Assembly (NCBI RefSeq): GCF_000204055.1
Contig: NW_006768870.1
Coordinates: 71,485 to 135,484, forward strand
Length of the DNA: 64,000 bases
From: Melampsora larici-populina 98AG31
Taxonomy: Eukaryota; Basidiomycota; Pucciniomycetes; Pucciniales; Melampsoraceae
Direction: 5' to 3'
Every line of letters begins with the position of its first letter. Position 1 is the stretch's first letter. The position numbers were made by a program, and so were the translations under genes. Of this stretch, positions 45,965 to 57,740 are shown piece by piece. The notes beneath the pieces were generated by a model, which had not been told where the DNA came from, did no database searches, and saw only the letters and a list, made by a program, of their open reading frames with translations.

Positions 45965-46620
45965 GAAAAGTAATTGGAATTGAAGTTAAAATATAAAAAT
46001 CTGATGTTCACCAACTCATAAAGAAAGTCGGTATGGAATATTATTCCAATAGACTGGTGGAGAAATGATTAAAGTTTCTCAAAATTCGGATCCAATGTGC
46101 GGTGAATTCAAGCTGGCTTGAAGGAAAACGGTGAGATCATACGGTATTATGAACCATAATTTGTGCAATGATGATATTCGTGGGACGGAAAACAACGGGT
46201 AATGTTCTGAACCAGGTATACTAGGTGCAATTATCCTGCAACAAACCAAAAAATATTCAAAACTGTGAAATGAACAAGAAATGCTTGTTGAAACATGATA
46301 TCAAGGGATCAAAACTATCGTTGTGACGTCTACAAGAAAGCTGTGTTTATTACTTGGGTGAAGGATTTCTCCAGCTCACACTTGTAGTAAAGAAGGGTTT
46401 TTGAAAGTATGAGATCGGCAAAACACACATCAAGCCTTGGACCACCCAAGTCTGAATATTTGGGAGTAAGAACAGCTGCCCTCGACCGGCCGATTGAATT
46501 ACAGCATGCGTGGTGGACGCGAGTGGAAAGTTACTCGTTCGAGCACAATCCTGCTATTTGGATATCCTCGGTCTCCAACTCTCGCATTGACAACTCTTGT
46601 GCGTTGGAACGTGTTTTAAA
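45965..46620. repeat. Shared upstream block of the secreted-protein family, copy 2
   Basis: Aligns with 42121-42740 and 63041-63660 (ATTATTCCAATAGACT, GGATCCAATGTGCGGTG, TCTACAAGAAAGCTGTGTTT, TCCTCGGTCTCCAACTCTCG blocks). Probable promoter of the gene at 45581-45964. Confidence 0.65.
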
Positions 46621-46848
46621 TTAGGGCAATAGGTAAGTGGCTTAGTGGTGGTTGTTGAAACCAGAAAGTCTCTCGGGTTTTTGATCCTTCATTCATCTTT
46701 TGAAGAAATTGTGACGTATGGTAAAGAGCGAGTTGTAATGGTTTTCAAGAGTCGTCTCACGGTTTTTTACAAATTTTACTTTCCTCATTACTCTTTGTCT
46801 TTTATCGAGTTCATCCATCTCATTGAGAGCACCCACTATGGTTGCTAA
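46621..46848. other. Spacer with a MITE-end-like sequence
   Basis: At 46827 the sequence GAGCACCCACTATGGTTGC is identical to the complement of the right end of the MITE at 51955-53087. The 3 bases before it are TGA rather than TTA/TAA. It may be a solo MITE end next to the helicase module. Confidence 0.5.
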
Positions 46849-47179
46849 CTTAAGTAAGTACGTCGAACCGCGCGCGTCCCCCGGAGCTTGCGGAGGAGGG
46901 ACTTACGACTTATACAGATCTTTTGGTGTGGTACCCTTTTCGAAATTTGTTTTTTTTGGCCGTTTTGAACGGCATCTACGCTACTCAGCTCACCGTCAGA
47001 CAATCCACATTTCTGAATCAGCCAAGTTGCTCCGCTATATCTTGTACACATTTCCATCTCAAATCCAGATGTGTTCATTTATATTGATGGTCTTTAGGCA
47101 AGAACGGAAGACTGTAACATCAATCTTGGTCAATCAAACAACTGCGCTGACGGTTGAAGCTATCTCTCTAGTCCGAAAC

Positions 47180-47275
47180 CTTTTAGACAAGAGAGAGAGA
47201 GCACAGAGAGCACGCAGAGAGAGAGACAGACAGAACAGAGAGAGAGAGAGCACAGAGAGACAAAAAAATAAGCAA
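47180..47275. repeat. GA-rich microsatellite
   Basis: (GAGA/CACAGAGA)n tract just upstream of the helicase start, probably in its promoter or 5' UTR. Confidence 0.8.
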
Positions 47276-47335
47276 TCTCAGAGTGAAAGTCTTCGATCAT
47301 TCAAATATTCAGTGCAAGAAAATCAATCGTGAGGC

Positions 47336-49827
47336 ATGTCGGCAACGGAGACAAGAAAAAGCACGCTTCGAAGCTCGGATAAGGATCACAAGATGTCCAG
47401 CGACATTCGACAACCGATCGAGATCCTCGCGGCGCCTGCAACTTCAGTATCTAAGCAGACCCGAGCAAAAGTGATACTTCCTTCCGAGATCACGGCTCTC
47501 ACAGACGATGATCTGTACAAATTGATCAAGGAGACTCATTACAAGCGATACAACTGTGAAGCTAAAAAATTACAAATCGAAGCCGTCATTGCGTTAGTCA
47601 GGGGAAGCGACACGTTCTTATTGGCTGGAACGGGCTATGGAAAGACACGTATTGCTGAAATGTTTCTTGCTCTTTTTCCAAAAGAGTTGAAGGCTACTGT
47701 GCTTGTGATCAATCCACTCGACGCGCTGGGGGACAATCAGGTCACTCCAATACATTACTTCTTTAAATTTAAAGCTAAGCTGATATGATATTTTGCTTGC
47801 TCCGTAGGTTGCCGAGAAAAATAAATGGAACATCAAAGCAGTAAATGTGACAAAGGATACATTTACAGAAGCTGTTAAGTTAGATATTATAAACGGAGTT
47901 TATACAGTAGTCTATGTGGTGAGCAAGTCCGTTTGAAGGATGGATTTTGAAACGAACAAAAGCGGGAGCTGATATAAGGACTTTCATTGTGGAAAAAGAG
48001 CCCGGAAATCTTCTTGAACAACAAGCTCTTCGAAAATATTTACTTCAGTGGATGGTTTCAGGATCGCTTGGTGCTCAAAGTGATTGATGAGGCACATATG
48101 ATCTACTGGTGGGGAATGGTACAAAGTAGACAAGCTAAGCACTGTATTGCTTTCATGCGTCAACAGGATGGTGGTCAGTTTTGGCCATCATATGGGGACC
48201 TTTGTATTCGATTTCTAGCAACAAACAGAATACCATTGCTATTGATGTCGGCGACTTGTGCGCCTGACCCCTTCTCTGCAATCCTCAATAACTTGAGTAT
48301 CCGAGAATGCGATATCAAGATTTTAAGAGGAGAACTCAGTCGCTCAAATATCCGAATCATCCGTATTCCAACCAAGCGATCAATCAAAATAGCACCAGCA
48401 GATCTTGCTAAACTGTATGCTAGAAAATCAGTTGTACCCGATAGCGAGCTTGTTAAATCACTTATCTACTCAGGTTCACGAAATGCAACCATTGAGGTTA
48501 TGAAAATTATAAGCGAAGCACAAGGAACACCAAAAGGACATATGGATCCAAATAGTACATTGGTCCGCAGATACCATTCCTGTACTGGAAAGAAACAAAA
48601 GCTACGAGAAGTTGAAGCCTACTCGAATGATGAATTTCCTATAATGTCATGTACTAACGCTCTTGGACTCGGTCAAGATTGGCCAACAGTGATGGAGGTA
48701 GTAGTTATGGGTCGTATGGGCCTTCCAGAGCTTGCTCAATTGTTTGGAAGATGTGGCAGAGGTTCTAGTCCTGGACTTGTAATTCATTTTCTTGAAGAGA
48801 ATCGACCGAAGGGGTTAAATAGGGTAGAGCAGGTTGATGATCGTGGTGTAATGACAGATGACAATCTAATGGATACCTATTCATTCACACCAATATGTCT
48901 GCGTGTCGCTCTTTCACTTGGAAATACGTGAGCCATCCCTCTGTTTTTCAAACAATATGGATAAAAGCTTTGAAACTAACTGGTTGAATTGAAAGGATTG
49001 GGGTGGTACCTTGTAGAAAGGATGATCCACGTGTCCTAGAAGAACAGGATCAAGAAAGAAATGCCGGGTTTCCTCAATGCCAATGTTCTAACTGTGACCC
49101 AGAGGGCTCTCATATCCTACGTCACAATCTACCTAGAATCACAAAATCAAATTACGCACAGGCCATGAACGATGTATATAGTGTAGAAGGATTTTTGAAC
49201 GCACTTGAGATTGATGAAGAAGTACAGAAAACCGATCTTAATAATAACAATAATAACAAGAAGGCTTCTAAGAAGCGAAATGGGCCTTTGGACCCAGTGT
49301 TGGAGGAGCTGGCGGATGAATTGGTTTATGAATTTGAACTGCATTACAAAGAAATATTTGGTGATGATGGGTACTGTGAAAGTACAGACTATTTTGATCT
49401 TGATTGCGCAAAAGATATAGTTAGTCATCTGGAGAAAATGACATCGGAAAAAGAAATTAAGGTTGCAATGGGAGGTGACATGTTAAAATGAGGTGTAAGT
49501 ATTGTATTTGGATACATACAAGAGTGGAAAGGCCGCGATACAGGTCTTGATTATGCACACAAACGAGCGAAGGTGATAGAAAGAGAGAAACAAAACGAAG
49601 AGAAGCGGACTGTATCAAAAGGTTTAAAACAAGTAGATCGGAATTGTGCGGGACAGCCTCAAGTAGCTAAACAAAAAAGAACAAGACGGACAGCAGCACA
49701 AGTCAAAGCTGATGATGAACAAGCAAGACTGTGAGCTGAATATAATAAACGATGTCTTCATTGGCTTTCGGTGGAAAAAGTACCCATTGATGAAATAGAT
49801 GCCAAGGAGTCAGCTTATCAAAAGTAA
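47336..49827 (+). pseudogene. RecQ-like DEAH helicase, ends with two in-frame TGA
   Basis: Exons fit in phase: 47336-47740, 47808-47918, 47999-48927 and 48996 onward. Helicase motifs appear in order: Walker A LLAGTGYGKTRIAEMF, motif Ia VLVINPLDALGDNQ, SPEIFLNN, Walker B VLKVIDEAHMIYWWG (DEAH), motif III LLLMSATC, motif V ALGLGQDWP and motif VI LAQLFGRCGRG. A Cys cluster (PQCQCSNC) follows. The frame meets TGA at 49489-49491 and again at 49732-49734, yet stays otherwise open, with basic text (KRTRRTAAQVKADDEQARL), to TAA at 49825-49827. Translation to the first TGA gives about 646 aa with all helicase motifs, so partial function is possible. Such helicases are numerous in basidiomycetes and resemble telomere-linked RecQ helicases. 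The partner gene lies tail to tail at 49810-51505. Confidence 0.8.
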
Positions 49828-51505
49828 GTCCTCCTCCTCGCCTACCCATCTCACAAACTCATCATCAAGATCTCCAAACTCATCTTCCTGTTCACCATCT
49901 TCATCTATTTGATCTTCACTATTTTCTTGGCAGTAGTTCGAAGAGAGTGGCCAGTGAAAGCGTTCCAATCGATGGTGATCAAAATCATCCTGTAGTTTCA
50001 TATATTCCCAAAAGATTCACATCCGTAATTGCACTGCTTGGAATGATTGATTTGGGTCGAAATTTATTGATTGACTCGCTTCTTGCCATTTTCAAGAAAC
50101 GCATAATCAAAGCAGGTGTTGATCGATTTTTGTGTGATTGTCGCACAAGGTTTCGCCCAGCTCTTCCTTTCATTTTTTCAACCAAATATGCAAGCTGAGC
50201 ATATGTATGTAGTTAGTTTTGATTTTAAACAATTTTATTTCCTTCAAAAAAACCTACCAGCCCGACTGTGAGAGAAAATGATTCCTGCAATCGCTTGATG
50301 TCCGTTCCAGGCCCATAGTATCATTAGTACATAGATCAGTTCAAGAGGTTGAAAACGAGGTAGATAATCTACTGACTGCGTGATTGTAGAAGTACTTCAG
50401 CCAGAAGTTCTTCACCTCGAGGAAGAAATCCTTTGCCACAAAGTGACCTGCTCGACCCGTTGGAGAAATCAAAAGGGAATGCAGAATGATACGTGACAGC
50501 TGCTTGGGAAGTACAATGGTGAGAAGCCGGATGAGTCGAGGAAGGTACTTCGAATAGTGTGTCAGTACCTTTAAACCCTGAGCCATTATACTCCACTGCT
50601 GCCACACAATCATCAGCCGTCCTATGTCACCATCAGACATGGCTTGGTTTGCTTCAACAATAGTTGCAAAGTCACAAATACGGAGGAGTAATTGAAGGGC
50701 TTTTTGGTCCTTGTTCCGACGTGCCTCACGAAGGACTTTTCCGGAGAAGTAAGTTGCAAAGACGTTGTTGACAGTCGTCTCGAATTCCTCAAGAGTAAGA
50801 ACAAGTGGGTTTTCAACTGTAGCTACGGGGACAGCAAGAACATCACTTCATCGAAAATGGAAGATCAGCCATAAAGTAAATGGATGGCGAATTGAATCTA
50901 TTTGATGGAAAATATGCAGAGTGAAGTTCTCAACGCAGGGAACAAGATCCATATTTTTATTCATTTTTTGCTCTCCTCCTGGCCTCTCAATATTTTTGTG
51001 TATCAATAATTTAATTTTCTGCCCAGAAAATATTATCTTTCTTGTAGTGAGACTCTGTGAAGCGGGAGACTGTGATGCAATGATAACTTTTGCCTGACAA
51101 TATGTAGAAAAACAAATCTGCTATCAGTATTGTGTTGGCTACTCAGAATGTATCAACACACACCTTTTTCAGCACCCATTCCCTCCATAATGATTGACAA
51201 TCGTGTTTTTGATTAACCAACAGATTGATTTTGTCTAATACATGCTCGGTGGTCTTCCATCCCCTCTTTGCTGAGCCCCATTGCTTTTTCCGATTTATAA
51301 TGGTTTCATCTGTTGACCGCAGGTAATCTAGAATGAAAGTTTTTGTGTCGGTCTTTTGCTGATTTATATATTGACATATCCTTTCAACTCTTCCTAATTT
51401 GATCTCAGGTTCTTTGGAAGTCGATGACACATCAATTCCAAGAGACGGATCCAAGGTAAAGTTGTCGAGATGACCTTCATCAGAACCGTCCGACTCCATC
51501 TCCAT
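49810..51505 (-). pseudogene. DUF6589-like protein gene, internally deleted
   Basis: Minus strand, start at 51505 (MEMESDGSDEGHLDNF). The first exon carries the usual N-terminal helical region (RVERICQYINQQKTDTKTF, then WGSAKRGWKTTEHVLDKI). The C-terminal region has SDGDIGRLMIVWQQWSIMAQ, THYSKYLPRLIRLLTIVLP, HSLLISPTGRAGHFVAKDFF, KNFWLKYFYNHA, and after a probable intron GTDIKRLQESFSL. These are the conserved blocks of DUF6589-type proteins of basidiomycetes. It ends in an acidic tail (DEDGEQEDEFGDLDDEF) at TGA 49810-49812. The large central part expected between the two regions is missing (about 50830-51140 is short and has a stop), and splice sites after YNHA look damaged. Biochemical role unknown. 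Naming rests on recalled motif order, so a profile search is needed. Confidence 0.6.
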
Positions 51506-51954
51506 CCGATATTACAGTTAATAGCAAGGAGGTATCGAAGAAGTGTTGAAGTATGGGTTGATAGAGAGTTCAAGGAGGTTGAATCACCACCGGATGGGTT
51601 GGTACCACCAGATGGGTTAGTACAGAGGAAGATTTAACTCGAAAGAATCGAGTCTATGTAAATCACCTGTATTCGCAGCAAGTTCAATAATCAAAATTTG
51701 AAATCACGAAACAAGAGCTCCTTTACAATCTTGAGCTCTAAAGCCGTTATGAGGAATCTGAGTAGGCCAAAAGATGAGGTAGAGAAAGATCCACAATTGT
51801 CTCGGGTCAATTATAATCTTTGCATTGTGTACAATCGCGGAATGGGAGGAGGGCATTAGTCCCAGCCAAACTACAAAGGGTATCACACGAGAACTCGTGT
51901 ATAAGGCGCAAGCCCCCCCTCCGCAGGCTCCGGAGGTTGGGGGGGCTTGTGTTA

Positions 51955-53087
51955 GAGCACCCACTATGGTAAGGGTGATTTATCGTAAAATTTGCGTTGC
52001 TGAAGCGCGAAATTTGATCATGCGTTATTTACCAAAGTCGGCAACCGCATGAAATCCACTATGGGATGATCTACGGTCTGCTTTACCAACGATAAATCAC
52101 TGTGAATCAATCAGATCCACAGTGGTATGATCTTGAAATGAGATATCTCATTTCTCATAACCTTCATCCAAGAATTATCCACCAAATGCCCGCTACAAGT
52201 TGAAAAAACAAATCGATTGTCTTTTGAAGTCTTCAAACAACGATGATGAGCAGCAGGACTTGCCTCTCCAATGATCTCCCACCACCACCACCACCACCCC
52301 ACACTTGCTTCCGAATCTAAATACTGTCATGCTGTACCTCGAAAACACACTCATTCCGAGAAATTCCAATGCTCATCAAGAGCTTCAGCGCGATCTCACG
52401 ATGGACCTCTGGCTGAAGGAAGCAGGTCAATGAGAGTCATTCTTTTGAAACTGCCTCATGTGATACTAATATTACTTTTGTTAAACTGATTTAAAGATAT
52501 ATACATAACATTTTATTGCTCGATGATTATCTGAGATCTGTATCTACTGATTTAAATATATGTATATATGGTTTTTTGCTTGATGATCGTTTCAGATGTG
52601 TATCCACATGACTGAGATTATGAAAAACAAACTAAGTCCAATTTAAATATACATTCATACAATTGTTTTGCTTGGTGATGAAGATCTGTTGACTGAGATG
52701 ATGAGATAGAAACTAAGATTGGACTGTTGATATCTCTTTGCTACTTCCTTTGTTTAGGAGTGTGATGTTTCCAAAATGTGATGTCTTGAGGTCGACTCTT
52801 GAGGATGAGTTTTGAAGTTGAGGTTTTGAGGTTTGAACATTGAGGTGTTGAGGTTTGAAGTTTGAACGATGAGTTTTGATGTTTGATGTTTTGAAAAATG
52901 CAGTTGGTGACCGATTATCCTACGATAAATCAAGTCGTAGGCTTGCGTAGATCTGAAGACAAAAAGTGCAAGACTTGATGCAGCCGTCCGGGCTGCAGGT
53001 CTAAAACAGGTCCATAGTGGACCTGTCGGTATTTTAGCGTTACGGTAACGCTAAATCACGTCGTTAACGCAACCATAGTGGGTGCTC
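51955..53087. mobile_element. Harbinger-type MITE 1, TTA target duplication
   Basis: Left end GAGCACCCACTATGGT, right end ACCATAGTGGGTGCTC, flanked by TTA (51952-51954, 53088-53090). Inside are further inverted words (TTATCGTAAAATTTGCG / CGTTACGGTAACGCTAAAT, and AGGTCCATAGTGGACCT). No transposase. The family is related over most of its length to 53374-55334. Confidence 0.88.
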
Positions 53088-53090
53088 TTA

Positions 53091-53370
53091 AGCTAGCTAT
53101 GGTTGCGGTAACGAGGTGATTATCGTAGCTTTACCGCTAAGTTACACACAGGTCCACTATGGGCCTGTTTTACACTTGCGGTCCCTACGACTGCGTCAAA
53201 TTTTGCGTCGCTCTTGTTCAAATCTACGAAAGCTTAAACCCTGATTTATCATAGGAACCAGGTAAAGCAGACAGTAAATCATCCGATAGTGGATTTCATG
53301 CGGTTACCATCTTTGGTAAAACATCCATGATTAAATTTTGCGCTCAGGACCGCAAAATTTACGATAGATC
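53091..53370. mobile_element. Truncated, inverted copy of the same MITE family
   Basis: This stretch reads as the reverse of its neighbours: CTATGGTTGCGGTAACGA near its left, GGTCCACTATGGGCCTG, then GATAGTGGATTTCATGCGG and ATGATTAAATTTTGCGCTC near the right, all of which occur complemented in 51955-53087 and 53374-55334. The terminal GAGCACCC word is lost at the left, and most of the interior is deleted. Confidence 0.7.
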
Positions 53371-53373
53371 TAA

Positions 53374-55334
53374 GAGCACCCACTATCATGAGGGTGGTTT
53401 ATCTTAGGCCCTGTTTGGTTGCGATTATCTTACTGTGGTATTTGGAGAATCACAGTAAAATAATCGCCAATTAAATTTGGGCGTTTGGTAGCCCAAGGTT
53501 AGAGATTATCGTACCACATTATTTGGTCAATAATCTCACAATCTCAAGGTAAAAGTACAAACTCCTTTTTGGCAATTATTTCTGATGACCTCCGATTATT
53601 TCTGTATGTGAGAAGGGGACTTGTCCAATTTCAACCTCTTCCCATACATTGTGATTACAATCCAGGAAATCATTTTATCAACATCATCACCTCATTTATC
53701 TTGTTACTTCATCGATCACTCCACCTGGTCAATCATCAAAATCATCACTTTTTGTTATCATCGCTTCAACATTATCATTGTGTCTTCAAAATCATGGTTT
53801 GTTAATCTCAAGTTAATGAAATCATCATCTGTTAATATCTTCACTCTTTTTAACCCAGCAAGTAATGGGAGTGAAACTTGAATAATGCAAATAATGAGAA
53901 TAATGAGAATGATGAGGATAACAAGATTGATGAGACAGATGAAAACATTGTGGATCAAGCTCGATTCAACAATGATGAAGTAGAAATAAAATGTAATTAT
54001 ATACATGAAACTTTCGATCTGATGACCTGTTTTGAAGAAGGTTCAGATAGATAAATTTAGGGACTAGACGAGATTTTGACGAACCTGATTGATGAAGAAT
54101 CAATAATGAGAATTTTAAATCTTTAGAGTTGAATAAAAAAATAGTCGTCACAAGTTCTGTACTTTGGCTTTGGTTGTGAGTTGCCAAACGATGATTCCTA
54201 AAAACCACTGTTTATTTTTGTACTGCGATTAAATTGTGAGTTGGAAATTTTCCTGCATTATTTGCTCATTTCCTGTGGTACACTTTTACTGTAGTATGCC
54301 CAAATCAATCGCAACCAAACGGGGCCTTAGATTTTGCGGTCCTGAGCGCGAAATTTAATCATGGGTGTTTTACCAAAGATGGTAACAGCATGAAATCCAC
54401 TATGGATTGACGTAACACATGATTTACCAATGATAAATCACTGTGAATCAACCTGATCCACAGTGGTATGATTTTGAAATGAAATAACTTGTTTCTCATA
54501 AATTTCATCCAACAAAATATCCATCAAATGCCTGCTCTGAGTTCCTTGAAAAGGGATATCAATGGTCTTTTGGAGTCTTCCAAAGACAATGAGGAACAAC
54601 AACTAGAGTGACCAACTGGTCTTTAACTTCTTGTTTGCTAAACCTCTCCTCCACCTCCTCAGACTCACATCGATTGAGACCACGCTCGACATGCTCAGAG
54701 GCTATATGACGGCTATTTCACACATAATGCTAAATATGAAGTCATTTTTAAACGAAGATTCCTGTAGGTTCCAAATAAGTAAAGAACTCTGTTTTAAAAT
54801 AGTCAAATCTACAATTACATGATTGATTTTGAATTGTGAATCATTTGGAACGGATGATTTCAATCCAGATGAATTCTTATTATCAAAACAACATACTTCT
54901 TTGATTGAGAACCTATTTAAATGATTAGTCTGAATTAGTTGGATTGATTAATGAAGATTTTGAAGATTTGACTCATTTAGGAATGGTTTTGAGAGGACCG
55001 ATTGAAAAGTATATGATTCAAATTAAAACACCAATTAAAGATTGTAAAGAACACTCAAAGTTGAGTTTTGATGTTTGAGGTTTAAGTTTTGAAGTTGAAG
55101 TTGATTTTGAGGTTGAGGTTGAGGTTTTGAATAATGCAGTTGTTGACTGATTGGATGCATCAAGTACTACAATAGATCAAGTCATAGGCTTGCGTAGATT
55201 TGAACAAGCGGGCTGCAAGACTTGATGCAGTCGTACCGACCGCAGGTCTAAAACAGGCCCATAGTGGACCTGTGTGTATTTTAGCGGTAAAGTTACGCTA
55301 AATCATCTAGTTACCGCACCCATAGTGGGTGCTC
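53374..55334. mobile_element. Harbinger-type MITE 2, TAA target duplication, host of a nested MITE
   Basis: Left end GAGCACCCACTATC, right end CCATAGTGGGTGCTC, flanked by TAA (53371-53373, 55335-55337). After removing the nested element at 53407-54326 its sequence parallels 51955-53087 (for example ATGAAATCCACTATGG, TGATCCACAGTGGTATGAT). No transposase inside. Confidence 0.88.
53407..54326. mobile_element. MITE nested in MITE 2, TTA target duplication
   Basis: Ends GGCCCTGTTTGGTTGCGATT and AATCGCAACCAAACGGGGCC form an almost perfect inverted repeat, flanked by TTA (53404-53406, 54327-54329). 920 bp with no transposase. Terminal word is typical of PIF/Harbinger MITEs and similar to 34253-34631, but subterminal sequence differs. 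Confidence 0.92.
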
Positions 55335-55417
55335 TAAGGACCAGGCGCAGGTTTTGCGCTTCGTTACTATCCTGAGTGGATTTTGACTTTGCGATCAGCA
55401 GGAAAGGTAAACTATAG

Positions 55418-55449
55418 AGGGAGTGACATCCTTGTGGATGTCACTCCCT
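55418..55449. repeat. Perfect 14-bp hairpin
   Basis: AGGGAGTGACATCC pairs with GGATGTCACTCCCT around the loop TTGT, followed by TATATAT. It could be a structured RNA element or a chance remnant of a tiny inverted-repeat element. No adjacent gene to terminate was identified. Confidence 0.6.
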
Positions 55450-55979
55450 TATATATCTAATGCCATGCCCAATTATTGAGATGTCTCGCCCTTGGACACC
55501 TCGGCCTGGGACTGGTCATACCAAACCCGATTGCTAGGACTCTCCCCTCTACCTCTCCTCCTCATCACAAACTCGACTACATGCAAGCCAACCATACCCA
55601 AAAACAAGCAAACCACTCACCACTAAAAGCTTGATAGTAATAAATTATGTATGAGGGTTAATTGCAGGAAAGATAAATGGCCCAAGAGACCACACATGTA
55701 TCCTTGCCGTTCATTCGTATACCACATCTGTCACAGATATCTGCTTTAATGGAATTCTGCTTTCACAGATATCTGAAGTCCAATCCCATATCTATCATCT
55801 GTGTAATCTGGTTGAAATCTCATCTTAGCACGGAAGATGGGCATTTTGGAACAGTCCAAAACATCAAATAGACTGGTTTTCTCACCGCGGAACGGCAGGA
55901 TGATTGCAAAACATCAGAAATAGTGATTGCCAAAAAGGAATAGAAAAGCCGCTTCTTATTCCTTCACTAATAAATGATC
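55450..55979. other. Spacer, no gene seen
   Basis: No supported frame. Possible upstream part of the following pseudogene. Confidence 0.3.
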
Positions 55980-57740
55980 AGGCTTGCTGCAAAAGCAAAG
56001 GGCTGCGTTGACCCGCATCATCAGCTGGGTAGATGACGTCAAGCCTCACAGAAACTATGTGACGCTTGACAATGTTTGTTGAAAATCAGGCTGTGCACAA
56101 CATATCAAAGCAATCAAGTGACCACTTTCATAATGAAAACATGAAAACTCTGGTAAAACGAGTACCATATCGCCTAATTAGTGATAACAAAGGCCAGGAA
56201 TCTACGCCTGGTCTCTATTATCAACTTAAAAATTTTGAAACTTCTTATCAATCTTACTGCATCTGCATGAAAGCTTGTAAAAAAAGTTTTTCGTGCTCAG
56301 GCTCTTGGCATCCAATGGTTATGTTATATTCCATCAATCCACAATTTTCCCAAGAATGACAAGACTATACTCAACACAGACAAGATATTCAAATCCTGGG
56401 CTTGGGCAGCCCTCAAGAACCCCAGAAAGAAAGCTGGTGTCTCTCTAGTCATGCCAAAGCCCACGTATCAAATGGACATTGCTCAAAATGTAAATCTTTT
56501 ATCATTCTCTTCATTGATATGATGTACTGATGTTCTTTCATTTTGTTTCAAACAATTTTTTTGTATATTTAGAATTCTGTTCTTCACAAGACTCTCCGTA
56601 GAATACCACGTGCTATCAACCATCCTGATGAAGACAATTGTTTAATGATGAGCTTGTCCAGGCTGATGTTCTCTGATAACTCAAGCTTACCATATGCTTT
56701 GTTTGGTTCCAGAACATGAGCAATGTTAGCGATGTTGATGATTTTGAGGTTCAATTAGCAAAATTGAACAAGGTCGGTAATGAAATTACTGACCTTGTTT
56801 CATTACTAATGATGTAGATGCCTTGGTCCATCAACACATACACATCTACCAGCTACCAAATGACAATGATTCCTACGTTTTGATGAGTTCTGAGAACCGA
56901 GAGAAGTGGGCAAGAGATTTGGTGAGTCTTATCATCATCCTTTCATCACAAATATTTTAAGCTAACCTTTTCTTTCTTTTGAGATTGATCCCACTGTTCA
57001 TGGTGTCTCTTTAACCAGCCCACCATCTGGAATTCGAGATAGCAAGAGGGCCCTGAAGGTGAAAAGACGTCGAGTTGGTGTTTCTCACTGCCAGCATTAA
57101 AGAGGTTCCCAGATGGGAATATGGGTCCTAGTGATCACATTCCCATCCTGCTACTGTTACACAGTTCCACGAATATTTCCTGAGTAGCCATTGTGATATA
57201 TGTAGTCAATATTTTGAGATGTGTGTCTCAATTTGAACAAAGTTACAGCATGTATTACACATGAACTTCTTATCTAGATGAGCAGATAACTGAGCGAACC
57301 TGTATGTAGCTGATAGCTAAGGATTTACTCAGATGTTTGCACATATGTAGTGTATGCTTTATGGCTCAGATGTGCAGTGCAAGATGATTTGATGCACCAT
57401 TCTTCTCTCAATGATATTCCCAGCCTAGGTCATGTTCCGACCAGGGAACCTATTTAATGCTGGCAGTGTCTGGGACGTTTGAGACCCAGCAGATTGTGGC
57501 TCCAATTGTGGCTCCAGTGCTTTGTGGGTCAGCCTCAATGGCCAATTACCTCAAGTTTATTGAAATCGACAAAATGGATCACATCTCGGGGATTTTAACT
57601 TGCAAGAAGATCAAAGACTATCATAACTTTTTGGGTGGAATTACTAAGGAGTAATTGAAAGATTTAGGGTTTGAAATTGGTGAGATAAGAGACCTATTGG
57701 AAAATGTGATGAGATTTGATGAACATCTTTCAATGGATGC
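55980..57740 (+). pseudogene. Relic of an uncharacterised SAM-like-ended gene
   Basis: Short coding-like pieces appear in different plus-strand frames: KQRAALTRIISWVDDVKPH (about 55985), KNPRKKAGVSLVMPKPTYQ (about 56415), VLHKTLRRIPRAINHPDED (about 56580) and, at the end, YLKFIEIDKMDHISGILTCK...NFLGGITKE, TAA, LKDLGFEIGEIRDLLENVM (57560-57710). The last block looks like a SAM-type helical bundle and resembles the C-terminus of the gene at 11067-13315. Stops and frame changes throughout show it is dead. The pieces may not all come from one gene. Confidence 0.45.

Larger units (their letters stand above)
46849..51951. mobile_element. RecQ-like helicase plus DUF6589-like module between imperfect inverted repeats
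   Basis: The left block (about 46880-46940: CCGGAGCTTGCGGAGGAGGG ... CTTATACA ... GTGTGGTACCCTTTT) is matched in reverse complement by 51885-51940 (CCGGAGCCTGCGGAGGGGGG ... CTTATACA ... GTGTGATACCCTTT). Between them are a helicase gene (+) and a DUF6589-like gene (-), convergent, filling most of the 5.1 kb. Both flanks abut Harbinger-type MITE ends (46827 and 51955). The right repeat is itself a GC-rich hairpin (AAGCCCCCCC ... GGGGGGGCTT). No target duplication was established. A mobile-unit reading is inference. Confidence 0.55.
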
